Assembly (NCBI GenBank): GCA_000328365.1
Contig: KB297741.1
Span: forward strand, 1,094,598-1,158,597
Length of the DNA stretch: 64,000 nt
Origin: Capitella teleta
Taxonomy: Eukaryota > Annelida > Polychaeta > Capitellidae
Direction of reading: 5' to 3'
In this document: piece by piece, positions 47,001 to 57,994 of the stretch
How positions within the stretch are numbered: position 1 is the first letter of the stretch
Layout of the letters: every line of letters begins with the position of its first letter
Made by a program: the position numbers and the translations under genes
Notes under the pieces: model-generated
Told to the model about the DNA's origin: nothing
Database searches by the model: none
What the model saw: the letters and a program-made list of their open reading frames with translations, nothing else

Positions 47001-49227
47001 ATGATAAAAGAAAAGATACACAAGAAGCAATATCCTAGACGTCATAAGAATCCTTGTATGAATCTGTTTTTGCATCGCAAGTAAGGAATGCAAACTATTT
47101 AGTTCAGAATGCATCTTCAAACTTCGACGCAATGCGCACCTTTAATTAGTAGCAGCAAATTGGAGTTGCAAGTACCCTTTAGCAGTTGGACGGGGGGCGC
47201 ATATGTATATGTGGTTATTGGGGGCGCACTTCCGAACGTATGCTCAGCTCTAAATTCTCCCTGAGGGTGTAAAGCTTTCACTCGGACCACACACTTTGTA
47301 CTTGAGGCCGCTGAGCTAATTTTTGACCACCGCAGGACACCAATACATCACGCCCCAAACACCTGGTCGCAAACTTTGCGTTCGCAGTTCCGTTTTTAAA
47401 TGGGCATTGGATATCACGTGGTGTTGAGCACTTCCTGGTTATTGACCATTACAAGGAATTTGAAGAATGGCGCAGATCTATATGCCTGCGCCCTTTGAGT
47501 CGTGTTCCGCTAAAAAAAAAAAATATTAATAATAAGAATAAATACAATAACGTCGTGGAGATCGGACATGCAGAAATATGTTTATAGGGGTAATAAAAAA
47601 ATCCACGTGGATTCAAAGGATTTTTTCTCTCCTTTTTACCGGTTTCAGTGACAATTGTATAATTGTATTTGCTTATAATAATTGACCTGTTTTAGAAATC
47701 GATATATTGACCTCTGGACCCCAGCGTCAATTTACACGAATTCAATTCAGAATACGTGATTAGTGCGTGGGAATTCAATCCAGATTATCTAATTGGAATG
47801 ATGCTTAAAGTGGTTGGACTTCTTTTGACAAACTATACTCGCTCATAGATCTCAAACCATGATTTTCCGCCCAACTACAAGTGCATTTTTAGAGATTCTG
47901 TAACAAGGAACATGACACTAACTGTACTCGGGTGAACCATCATATAAGGTATAAACAATGAGAGGAGACTATAATTATATGATATGAACCAAATTTGATG
48001 TTATTCCAGTCAGCATCAAGGACAACCAGGGATAACGTTATTTAACGTCGCTGAAACTGTACCGATGAACCCTAGATGCAATCAATTTAATTAACACAGA
48101 ATGATCATTAGTTCTATCAGGACCATTTCAGTGTGCTTAAGTCAATTTAGAAGGTTCACGTCCCCAAATGTTGCAAAATATTTATGAGCCCCAAACCCGG
48201 AAATCGCATGTTACATCAAGTAAATTTACTGAGAAGGAAATTCAGTTAAGAAAATCAAGCACTCAGGAAGAATTGGATTCAAACCGAGTTTCGTTGGAAA
48301 ATGAACGACACTGTTTATAGTATTCCAGGGGGACACAAGAGGGTGTTTGAACTTTGAACTTTGAACCATAGAGAGAATAAAACTGAATGACGCGAGGTAG
48401 TTTTGTCCGTTGACTGGTCATACATACATAACTACACACGATACGTGCCCCAACCAGCCAATGTGTTTGTGTGGCGAGTAGCTTAATAGCTTGTAATAGT
48501 TATAGAAACCCCCCCCCCCCCTTCCTCCTTCCCACCTCCACAAAAAAGTATTCTCAGAATAGCATTATGATTCATAAAAATAAAAATAAGAATAAAAATA
48601 TTCTTTTTGTTATTAAATGCATAACATGTATACTTCGTTCCTAGAAATGAAGGATAGCAAACTAATTCCTCCCTGAAGGACTTTTCTGCGCAGAGCCGCC
48701 TAATCATGCAATCTTAAGCTCTGAAGGCCAACCCCAAAAACTCACATGCTGTTCGTCATAATCGGTATAGTTTCCCACGAAATACCTTGACATCAAAATG
48801 ATTGCTTTGCTGTATTTTACATTCTGCAGCTCAATTGGGACAACTGTCAATGACACATGCTCCAAAGTAGATAACCGTGGAATAATTATATTTAAATGTG
48901 AGCCATATGTACGTGACAAATTGACAATACAATAAACTATACACATGATTAGGCCTACATGGTGTATGTAACGTATGAATAGTGTATACATGCAAGCTCA
49001 TCTAGCAAAACGCTCTGGAAGTCACAAATAAAGAATATAAAACTGAGACTCAAAATCGTATGAGCTATTATATGGCATCATGGTTGAATGCCATCATGGT
49101 GTATTTATTCTCGATTTCCAGTTGGCTTAACAAATTACGGTACCGCAGTTGACTGAGTCAGACTCATTGAATGACTAACTGAATCACCAACGAACCTCTT
49201 CTCCGGAGAATTGCCAGCCATTAAGTT
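47001..49227. other. Intergenic, no gene seen
   Basis: A poly(C) run lies at 48510-48521. A G/C-richer stretch at 47160-47520 may be an unrecognised repeat. No gene supported. Confidence 0.45.
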
Positions 49228-49731
49228 TCACATTCCGAGAATGCTTTTATCTCTCAACGTTTTACATTGTGAATCACGAGAGAAGGCCTCAGCATCAACA
49301 CGAGGATTCACCGAGCGACGGGAAAGGACAGTTAGGTTCCCAATACCCATACGGCATGTGCAGCCCCTACGGCCTCTCCACACAATGCTGCTCTTTGGGT
49401 GCAATAATTCAGCCCATCTGAATTGCTGATTGCTGTTATGCAAGTTGTAATGACAGGCCAGCGAGTGAAGCATGGGTGCTCCATGATGAACTTGACTTTT
49501 ATCGAACACCGGCCTCCTTTTAGAAAATCGTAATGTCAGAACCGAGACTTTTAAAGCCGCTTTTTTTAATCGCATCTCATTTATGGAGATTCTTTTATTA
49601 GAGATTCGCCAACTGTTTTCTTTTTTAAAGATCGTTTGATTGTCTTTTAATTTTCCAAACTTGAGTCGTTTTACGATGTTTTTAATTCTTGCACTATTAC
49701 TTCTATTTGTGGCTCCATAGGGTCTTATCAT
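49228..49731 (-). CDS. Doubtful 167-aa open frame
   Basis: Not recognised. A Lys/Arg-rich frame (MIRPYGATNRSNSARIKNIV...) without signal peptide, membrane segment or domain. It is longer than expected by chance in AT-rich sequence but has no splice sites, poly(A) signal or repeated copy nearby. It could be a relic of a retroelement or noise. Confidence 0.2.
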   Translation of the reverse strand: MIRPYGATNRSNSARIKNIVKRLKFGKLKDNQTIFKKENSWRISNKRISINEMRLKKAALKVSVLTLRFSKRRPVFDKSQVHHGAPMLHSLACHYNLHNSNQQFRWAELLHPKSSIVWRGRRGCTCRMGIGNLTVLSRRSVNPRVDAEAFSRDSQCKTLRDKSILGM

Positions 49732-51026
49732 GTTACTTGATCTTCGTTATTTTATTTTGTCTTCTTATTTTATTTCTGTCATGTGTTGATTATTTATAGG
49801 CTGTGCCTTTTTATCAATCACATTTGGTTTTTATGCCATTAATTTCAATTAAAAAAAAAAAATAATTGTGATTTAATTGTCAATAAATTATCATTCGATT
49901 AAAGTATCATTCATATATTTTTTTCCCAGTTCATCCTGTCGAATTCCAGCTATAGCCTTCTATTAAATTTCACGCGAACATGCGATCTCGGAGCATGAAT
50001 GTATCTTTTTGTTTGTTGGCATTTACCGTGGTTGAATCGCCAGCCCACACGCTCTCAAACAATCCGGCCCTCTCCTTCCTTCTCTCATTCCCAGCACATA
50101 ATTATATGTGGAAATACTTGAAACGGGCCATTACTTCAGTCAGTGCAGTTGCTATACAGACATCTTGAATATTGATAAAACCATAAAGCATGTAAAATAA
50201 AAACCTCAAACGCTGGGGTTACTTTGGCCAAATACTTTCCATTCATTTTATAATACTATAATTATGAATACTGAGCATATGGTACATACACTACATGCAT
50301 GTTTGATATGTTTATGGTGTAATTTGTGTGTACTATATGTATAATTGTGTTTTATCCGGTATTCCTTTAAAATTTCTATGTTCATGTACTTTTCAATTCC
50401 GGGATAAGCCAGTTTCATTTCCTTGAAGAGTGCATCGACGATCAAGCCACGAACTAAAACGAAAAAACGCGTGGCCATTTATGACATGTTTCCTTGCGTT
50501 CATTGCTTTTACATTGGACACCAGGTATCTAAGAAAGTTGGCTGGCTGCAATCCAATGCAAAGGCAGAATACGTGCCCAATTTTGAGACCCAGAGAATCA
50601 TTTCAGTCTCATCCGTGACCCCGCATTGTGTTTTACTTGAAGTGAATTCATACAATTTGGCATTAAAGGAATATTTTGCTCCCAATATTTTCCATTGTGA
50701 CTTGAGAGAAGAAAGCAACTGAGATGGGCATTATTTGAAAGGTAATTAGATTTACTTAAGTGATTATTTCAATACTTGAGATGATTGAGTTAAGTGATTT
50801 ATCTTAAGACTTAAGAGTAGACTTACTTAAAGATCAACCATAATGTCCGATTTAGCGCCAAATTCGCGAGATATATACACCCTGATTAATCATTCCAGAG
50901 TAAAATAATTATTACCTGATATTATTTACATGGTATAAAAGAGACACGAACAATGCATATTCAGTGGTTCTAATTCGCCCGTGAAATCGGTTTGACACAC
51001 ATATTTGTCGCTAGTGGAGCTACAAA

Positions 51027-51034
51027 TGACGTCA
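51027..51034. promoter_or_regulatory. CRE-like palindrome
   Basis: TGACGTCA, the full CREB/ATF palindrome, 34 bp before an RFX-type X-box. Function inferred only from the motif. Confidence 0.35.
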
Positions 51035-51068
51035 TAGCGATTTCCAAGAGGCGACCCGCTAAAAAAAG

Positions 51069-51082
51069 GTTGCTATGGTAAC
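51069..51082. promoter_or_regulatory. RFX-type X-box
   Basis: GTTGCTATGGTAAC, a near-perfect palindromic RFX site (compare GTTGCCATGGCAAC). RFX factors drive ciliary genes in animals. No ciliary gene is visible next to it in this window. Confidence 0.45.
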
Positions 51083-51637
51083 GGATCAACACAAACGATT
51101 CGGCTTCGTCGCCTCAAGTCGGAAAATGATGATAATGTTAGGATTGCATGGGTGCTTCTAACTCCTTTACACGATGTTTCATTATACTATTTGTAATTAT
51201 GATTATATAAACTCTGCTTATGTATGTTTATGGCGGGGTGCTATGACGTCATAATACCCTGAGAAAGTGGGGTAAGAGACTCTTTGACTATTTTTCTATC
51301 TCACAAAAATAATAAGCATTTGAAGCCCCAAATGGCTAAAAAATGACAATATATAATTATGTCCTGTGCCTGAACCAAGGCCTAAAATGTCTTTATTTAC
51401 TTGTGTTGACTTTTAAGAGTTAAGAATCTGCTTGAATATACCGACCCAGAGGTCTTAAAACTGTCTAAAAGCAACACGTCCAAAAATTACCCAAAATAAT
51501 GAATGCTATTTAATTAGTTGCATTATTTTGCATAATTGCTGAACATATTATGAATAAATCAATATTTTGTGAAACTTGAGGGCAAGAGTAGCTTGGATAT
51601 CTCAAGATATTTTCTGTAATTAAAAACTCCAACCCAA

Positions 51638-51682
51638 CAGGATGACTTCGTCCATCCGCGAGGACAAAATTATAATCGAATA
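51638..51682. repeat. Unclassified short repeat, copy B
   Basis: Counterpart of 26515-26558 in the same orientation. Confidence 0.65.
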
Positions 51683-51830
51683 ATTCACCTAAATTTTATC
51701 AGAACTCTGTGTATTACTGTTTAAATCATTATACAGCATAAGGAACCATTGATATATTATTTTCCTTTCATGAGAACCTAAGTATGAGACACGTTCGTGG
51801 GCTTCTCACTTGCCTGTTGCCCTATCAAAA

Positions 51831-52190
51831 TATATACTGAGCAACACAAGAAACATGCATTTCTTTAAAAGCTTATACAATAGTGCAAACTAATTTTATC
51901 GTGGATACGTGTATATGATTAGTGGTGTGTTGGGTATCCATCCATGATGAATTATTCGGAAATAATTTATTAATTTCCATGAATGATTTTTTGGAGATAT
52001 TTGAAATTAACAAATTTTTTTGTTTATCTCTATTGTGGTTCAACCAAGCACAATGTTTCTCTTTCCTCTTCATGAATTCATTGTGTGACCATTAAGGACA
52101 CATGTAACTGATTAGGAAGAATTCAAATTCCTCTAAGGCCATGATACAATAAATATAAAACTGTAGAGTTACTTTTGTTGCTCAGTATAT
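51831..52190. mobile_element. Tc1-like MITE
   Basis: Left TATACTGAGCAACACAAGAA and reverse-complemented right TATACTGAGCAACAAAAGTA form inverted ends beside TA. The 360-bp interior shares TCGTGGATA and GGGTATCCATCCATGATGAA with the 46.2-kb Tc1-like copy, so it is a deletion derivative of that family. Confidence 0.82.
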
Positions 52191-52613
52191 TACCCAAAAG
52201 AGATGGGGGGAACCATACGATGCAATTTTACTCATGCCCAGACTTGCTGATGGACATACAAGGAAACTAAGACGAGTCATACTATGACATAGGTGGCATT
52301 CGTAATCAACTACACGTATTAGTTATGCGTACAATGAAATGATAAATATGTAATATACAGTTGCTAAAGTATTCCCTGCAAATGGTGCATTTGGTCAATA
52401 ACCACCAATAAAAGAACCACTGGTTCATAACGTTGTAAAAAGGCACAAAGAATTTATATAGACAACAGATAATTATTAAAGAATAGCACTTGGATAGAGG
52501 AATAATATTCATAAAGTTTTATGGTGCCTTCTATAATTGATAATAATTTTTAGTGCAGCTTATAATTAACGGACTTAAGCAGTGAGCAACGCCACAGACG
52601 TAACTCTTACACC

Positions 52614-53234
52614 ATGGCTTCAAAGTGCGGTTTGCTTCTCTTCGTGGCAACGATACAAGTGTTGATTGTGGCGGCTGCAGTTTTCAATGGAATCCGTTCC
52701 GGATACACCAAGGTCCCCACAGGCCAATTTAATTCAAATATAGATCAAATTTTATTAGGACAGAACTCCATTGAGAGAATCCTTTGGGACGATTTCCAAA
52801 AGACACCCGAATTGACAGCGTTCTTTGTGACTGAAAACCCAGTTAAGACTATCGCAAATGGTGCATTTCAACGGACCCCCAAACTGGAACGTCTTGGCTT
52901 AAGAGGTTGTCAACTTACAGGCTTTCCTAACCTGGTATACGTTCATGGCAGTCTCATAGAACTCCACATGAGCAACAATCTAATCACAAAATTCACCCGA
53001 GAAGACGTCCATGGCTTCACCAAGTTGCAAATGTTGGATCTATCAAGAAACCCAATAGCGTCTTTCCCCGATATGAGATATATTCTGCCATCGCTGAAAA
53101 CGTTTAACATGCAAGGAATTGGCTTCAATTGCTGTCTACCCCTGTATCAATTGAAACATCCTGTATTGGTTATCGACGCTGCCCCTTGCGCCTATCCTGA
53201 CCACATCACTGACCGCTTGTGGTCAGATTTTTAA
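52614..53234 (+). CDS. Secreted leucine-rich-repeat protein
   Basis: The 206-residue protein starts with a hydrophobic signal peptide or anchor (about residues 5-24). About six LRR units of 22-24 residues follow (from 43 to 180), including SLIELHMSNNLITKFTRED and KLQMLDLSRNPIASFPDM. A short Cys-containing cap (C173, C174, C192) ends the protein. LRR solenoids are binding surfaces; with no transmembrane segment after the repeats, the product is probably secreted. There is no N-terminal Cys cap, so it is a minimal LRR protein. The frame is intronless, which is common for small invertebrate LRR genes. The start context CACCATGGC is strong. No TATA box is evident. Ligand and role unknown. Confidence 0.82.
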   Translation: MASKCGLLLFVATIQVLIVAAAVFNGIRSGYTKVPTGQFNSNIDQILLGQNSIERILWDDFQKTPELTAFFVTENPVKTIANGAFQRTPKLERLGLRGCQLTGFPNLVYVHGSLIELHMSNNLITKFTREDVHGFTKLQMLDLSRNPIASFPDMRYILPSLKTFNMQGIGFNCCLPLYQLKHPVLVIDAAPCAYPDHITDRLWSDF

Positions 53235-53849
53235 GACCATGAATTCTTGTCGGCCTGTAAACGTGAGTTATTGCAAAGAAATGTTTTGTTGAAACGTTCA
53301 AGTTGATCTCTAAACTGTATGCGCGTTAGCTTAGATGAGTAACTTTTTGCTTGAACCAAATTCAGTTTTCTGTGAGGGGCAATGCATTTATATTGGTGTC
53401 AATCAGCTTGTTGGAAAGCAGATTTAGAAAGTTCAGATGGAACCACAGATTAGAGATAAAAGCGGGCTATTCTTCATCTCTGGGCGGAACTGCCTGTCAG
53501 GAGGGTATATTTGGACCGACGTGTTCACATTGATCGATTGTATGCTTCACGGGACATAACCGTCCCTGGAGGATGGCTTCCCACTCTTCCTTCAGTGTGC
53601 TCGTCGGAAGGGGGGGGTGGCTGTTGACAGAGCCACTTTTCTGTATACTCTGTCGTATAAGTCACGAATGACGCATTTTATGACACGCGGTATGTTAAGA
53701 TTACATGCATGCTTCTCACTACTTTATACTACCTTATATTTTTTACAGAGAATTCCAAGGAAGAAAGCAAATATCAAGAGAAGAAAAAAAAATCGAAATA
53801 AAATTAAAAATATACAAAAAAGTTGAAAAATGATGCAAAACTTGCAATT
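53235..53849. other. Downstream of LRR gene
   Basis: Holds the LRR gene's 3' UTR. The first AATAAA found is at 53797-53802, far downstream in an A-rich stretch, so the true poly(A) site is uncertain. Confidence 0.4.
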
Positions 53850-54163
53850 AAAGTGTCGCCTAAAATGGTTTTCGACTTATTTTAACACTAACAAATAAGA
53901 TGAAACTTGTCATTTGCTTGAAGAAATAGACAGTGCATGCTTTACTCTACCAAGAAAAACATTAAACTTTTTAAAAATCGAAATAATAATCAATTTAGGC
54001 AAGTAATTGCGTTAATTACCACCACGCCTTCGAAATTCGATGTAATGGATTAGAACTTCGGCTTCAGTAAGACCAATATGCTAGCAATATGATGTGTCAA
54101 TTTCAATGCCACTGCTTGTAAAACAATTGAGATATCAGCCTTTGAGTATGTCAGAATCATAAC
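53850..54163. repeat. Direct repeat, copy A (about 310 bp)
   Basis: Homologous in the same orientation to 55027-55330 at roughly 80% identity (shared blocks AGTAATTGCGTTAATT-like, AACAGTGCAYGCTTTACTCTAC-like, TGAGATAT.GGCCTTTGAGTAT-like). The parent element is not recognised. Confidence 0.75.
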
Positions 54164-55026
54164 GCCAGTCTCACAAATCACAACACATATTTCACGCATA
54201 ATTCAATGTTGGAGACAAGTCTTCCTGGAAATTGTCCAAATATTGAGAAATGACAAGAAATTTTAAGAATGAAAATATGTTTTAAGATTGAAAAAAGTTG
54301 ACCATAATGGGATTCGAATACGTGTGAGTCAGTGACTTTGCCACTGGACAAAGAACTTTAGTTCAGGAGTGACGTAGTGACTCCAGGGCTACGTCAATTA
54401 TGCAATAGTTGGATGGTAAGCTCCAAGCTCGTAATAACGAAGACTTAACCAATCACTTTATATTGGCTTTAATTTACCTTCCATAAAATATTCTAAAGAG
54501 GGTGTCACAAATAATAGAGTTCCGAAAGGAGTAGCTTGGTGTGTGGTTCGTACGGGACGAGTGAGCACGTTTGAGAGAGGTGTAGAGATGTGAAGGAATG
54601 GAGACGTAGAGGATCAATGTTCATGGAAAATATTCGTGTCTTATATACTAGAACCATGGATGTGGGGCAGCCTGTGTTTCTAATAGGAAATGCAGTAGAT
54701 CGGTGCCTTCCAAGTATTTGCTATCTGACAGTGATGGATGCGCTCGCTCTCCGGTTCTTTGTTCTCGGCGAACTTCTGACCGCCAGTATTCGCTAATTGC
54801 ACGTTGGCCTTCTGACCTCTCAGTATTCGCTGATTGCCTCTTGGGAGATAGAAGCAACCCCGTGCACGTGCTGCCAGAAGGTCTATATACATAGGTAGAG
54901 TTTATATAATCATAATTACATATGCTATAATGAAACATCGTGTGAAGTAGTTAGAAGCATCCACGTAATCTTAACAAGGAGGATTTCACTGCCACTAGAC
55001 AAAGATCATCAGATAAAGATGAAGAA
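54164..55026. other. Intergenic; short imperfect tandem repeat
   Basis: At 54769-54840 a unit of about 35 bp (CTTCTGACC...CAGTATTCGCTAATTGC) occurs twice. A tRNA-B-box-like ATTCGAATCCC lies on the minus strand near 54310 without a convincing A box. No gene supported. Confidence 0.5.
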
Positions 55027-55330
55027 GTGTTGCCTTAAAATGGGTTACGACTAATCATTAACAAATATGATGAAATTTGTCATTTCCTTCAAGCACAAAA
55101 CAGTGCACGCTTTACTCTACAAAGAAAAACATTATAATTCGAAAAATTCGAAATAATCATCAATTTACGCAATTAATTGCGTTAATTTGCCACCGTGACA
55201 TTGGACTTCGATGTAATTAATTAAAACTCTGGAATTAGTTTGATGGATATGCTAGCAATGTACTGTGATAATTTCCATGCCACATCTTGCTCAACAACTG
55301 AGATATTGGCCTTTGAGTATATCGTAATTA
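55027..55330. repeat. Direct repeat, copy B
   Basis: Second copy of the repeat at 53850-54163. It ends exactly where the target-site duplication of SINE copy 6 begins, so the SINE either landed at its edge or replaced the view of its end. Confidence 0.75.
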
Positions 55331-55341
55331 CTATTATGCAA

Positions 55342-55693
55342 AGGGGCACCGGATAGCTCGGTGGGTTAAACCGCTGACTACAATCCAATGCCAACCGTGG
55401 GGGTCGAGGTCCCGGGTTCGAGACCCGATCAGGCCACGTGCGTTATGATTGTGAATTATAATTGTAATCCGTTATAATTGTAATTCTTCTGTGCCTCTGC
55501 AGTGCTGCCCAACTGCGTAACAAGGCCGGGCGCTGTGTACTACTTACTGTCAACGGTGGTATGCAGGATAAAGAACCCTTGGGATTTATCGATAAGAGTA
55601 GGGGGAAACCCCGGTCCCGGGCCTTCTGTTCTGGCGCCCGTATCATCTGATCGGATTGGGTGGAGCCGTAAAACCCCATCACTGACTCACTCG
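55342..55693 (+). mobile_element. tRNA-derived SINE, copy 6 (full-length reference copy)
   Basis: The 352-bp element starts GGGGCACCGGATAGCTCGGT after a few A. Its tRNA-like head has an A box at 55354-55364 (TAGCTCGGTGG) and a B box at 55415-55425 (GGTTCGAGACC), giving an internal RNA polymerase III promoter. A unique body follows, containing a duplicated ATTATAATTGTAAT motif and conserved CCCCGGTCCCGGGCCTTCTG, then a TGACTCACTCG tail. An 11-bp duplication, CTATTATGCAA, lies at 55331-55341 and 55694-55704. It is the most complete copy and defines the family. Confidence 0.93.
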
Positions 55694-55843
55694 CTATTAT
55701 GCAAGATTACGCAAGAACGGTGAAACCTAGTGTCGTTATAGAGTTATGCTTTGTTGTTCATCTTGGTACACTGAATCGTTTGGTGTACATCACAAAGCCG
55801 TAGCTTAAATAATGGATGAGTTTGAAACTTTCCATATTCACTG

Positions 55844-55862
55844 TGACCTTGACCTTTGACCT
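55844..55862. promoter_or_regulatory. Three nuclear-receptor half-sites in a row
   Basis: TGACCT occurs at 55844, 55850 and 55857: no spacer, then one base. On the other strand this is a DR1 followed by a DR0 of AGGTCA, the type bound by RXR, HNF4 or COUP-TF receptors. Such strings also occur in repeats, so function is uncertain. Confidence 0.35.
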
Positions 55863-56158
55863 CAAAATTATAATTTACGTACGTACGCATTCCTAAAACC
55901 AAAAGATCACTGAAATAACCTCACCTGACCCCTTATGAGGAGGTGGTTTCCATGGTTTCTCTCTGGGTGTCATTGACCTTGATCCTCACGTCCAACGCTT
56001 TTCTTGGAATCTTCATGGTCGTTGTTACGTTGCTTGATATCCCGCGAGAGTTTATCGATGACAGGAATTGTGGAGGTATTATTTAAAGGACGACTCATGG
56101 GAACTTGGAAGTGATTCGTATGCGGAGCACTCGCTGGAGTTGAATGCGATCGACAAGA

Positions 56159-56611
56159 GTATTATTAAAGTAATACGGTTTGGTATGAACTTAATGTAAA
56201 TATAACGACCACTGAAATACTGGGCACCAAATGAGACACAAAGAGACACAAATGTATAACAAATAGTAGCTCTGACAAGAATCAGGAGTCAGTTTCATAG
56301 AACACAATATTTCATTGCACAAACGAAACGGGCTTGGGTGTGGTTGTGCATGTGGCAGCAGGTAAGTGATCTTTTGGTAATAAGAGCAGTAATCAGGAAG
56401 CCAAGCTGTTATGCATATCTCTCAAATAGGGCAGATCATGGCCCAAGGACATCCCAGCACAGTTAGAAAAGCCTTTCATGAGTAAAATAAAAACTATGCT
56501 GAAACAGGGAGTAATAATGGACAACTAGCACATTTTCGCCTCTTTAGTCTTTAGTCTAGCTAGTTCAGCCTCACCGTATAGTTCGTACGAGTATTTTTTA
56601 GGTTGGGATCT
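56159..56611. repeat. Near-identical direct repeat, copy A
   Basis: Runs from ATTATTAAAGTAATACGG to TTTTTTAGGTTGGGAT and abuts the gap. Nearly identical to 57391-57855, with a few substitutions and a 14-base difference near 56451 (copy B has an extra CTTTGGCTAAGGCC-type segment). Confidence 0.92.
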
Positions 56612-56661
56612 NNNNNNNNNNNNNNNNNNNNNNNNNNNNNNNNNNNNNNNNNNNNNNNNNN
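56612..56661. other. Assembly gap (50 N)
   Basis: Exactly 50 N placed at the end of the first copy of a near-identical repeat. Confidence 0.99.
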
Positions 56662-57390
56662 GATGTTCACTGACCCACGACGCACGACTCACATGAATTA
56701 AAGTTCTGATGTTGTCGGCATGTTAGTGTTGCAATGTTTGCTTAAGCCTTTGTAAAAATATCAAAGATTCAATTCAATGGTTTGTTGGTAAACAGCTCAG
56801 ATGAAAGGATTAAAGGTGTGAACGCCGACGCTGAACACAGAGGGTGAAATGCACATCTCCCGCTCAATTAAAGCAACGGATAGGTAGCGGTCGCCTTTGT
56901 CGGCTTTTAAAGCGTTATTGTTTGTTTTGATTACAAAAGATAAAAAGTCCTTTGATCGTTGCCGATGATCGGAAAAATACTCTATGAATATTCAATGAAC
57001 TCCGGCGACAGAGCATAATTATATATTGTGAAGAGAACAGAGACTCTGAAAAACATCTAACTCCTATGTTGTCATTATTAAAAGATATTGAATGTAAACG
57101 CACTAATGTTAAGAAGCAGAAAACAATGTTTGATTTCTTCAAGAAATAAATATGTATAAGGCCTAAACTATCCTTCAAATCCATAAAATTTTTCTTCCTT
57201 GTTACAACACAGTATGCATGCTAGGTAACACTACATACAGTAAACCAATAGGCATTATGGAGTGACAATCATAATGCCACCATCATGACGGTCGTCGGTG
57301 TGTTATGGGCCAAATTCATTACACTGACAAATTCGTTACAACGACCGATTTGCCTGAAACCAAACATGTTGTTGTAACGAGCTTTTACTG
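56662..57390. other. Sequence between the two near-identical repeats
   Basis: No gene supported. The last part (57355-57390) resembles a pogo/Tigger-type end (GTAACGAGCTTTTACTGTA), but a matching left end is weak (TACAGTAAA near 57237). Confidence 0.4.
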
Positions 57391-57855
57391 TATTATTAAA
57401 GTAATACGGATTGGTATGAACTTAATGTAAATATAATGACCACTGAAATACTGGGCACCAAATGAGACACAAAGAGACACAAATGTATAACAAATAGTAG
57501 CTCTGACAAGAATCAGGAGTCAGTTTCATAGAACACAATATTTCATTGCACAAACGAAACGGGCTTGGGTGTGGTTGTGCATGTGGCAGCAGGTAAGTGA
57601 TCTTTTGGTAATAAGAGCAGTAATTAGGAAGCCAAGCTGTTATGCATATCTCTCAAATAGGGCAGATCATGGCCCAAGGCTTTGGCTAAGGCCACATCCC
57701 AGCACAGTTAGATAAGCCTTTCATGAGTAAAATAAAAACTATGCTGAAACAGGGAGTAATAATGGACAACTAGCACATTTTCGCCTCTTTAGTCTTTAGT
57801 CTAGCTAGTTTAGCCTCACCGTATAGTTCGTACGAGTATTTTTTAGGTTGGGATT
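57391..57855. repeat. Near-identical direct repeat, copy B
   Basis: Counterpart of 56159-56611, same orientation, about 1.23 kb apart. It continues into the LINE 3' end at about 57865. Confidence 0.92.
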
Positions 57856-57864
57856 TTTTTCTTA

Positions 57865-57961
57865 ATGGCAGTAGATAGATAAATAGATAAACTTTATTCC
57901 AGACACAGGTAAAACAAAGTGATACACGGTCCATAGAAACTAAGAAACTACTTAGCGGCAT

Positions 57962-57994
<33 letters not shown>

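Larger units (their letters stand above)
49732..51830. other. Intergenic with a CRE / X-box pair
   Basis: No gene supported; short frames near 49980 and 50423 lack domains. GTGACTTGAGAGAAGAAAG at 50698 recurs from 24.5 kb. Regulatory-looking motifs at 51027-51082 are listed separately, and the repeat at 51638-51682 matches 26515-26558. Confidence 0.45.

Noticed and set aside
54305-54400. Possible tRNA or SINE head on the minus strand
   Set aside because: Only a B-box-like match; no A box and no second copy.
57226-57391. A pogo/Tigger-type MITE between the two near-identical repeats
   Set aside because: The right end looks right (GAGCTTTTACTGTA) but the left match is only about nine bases.
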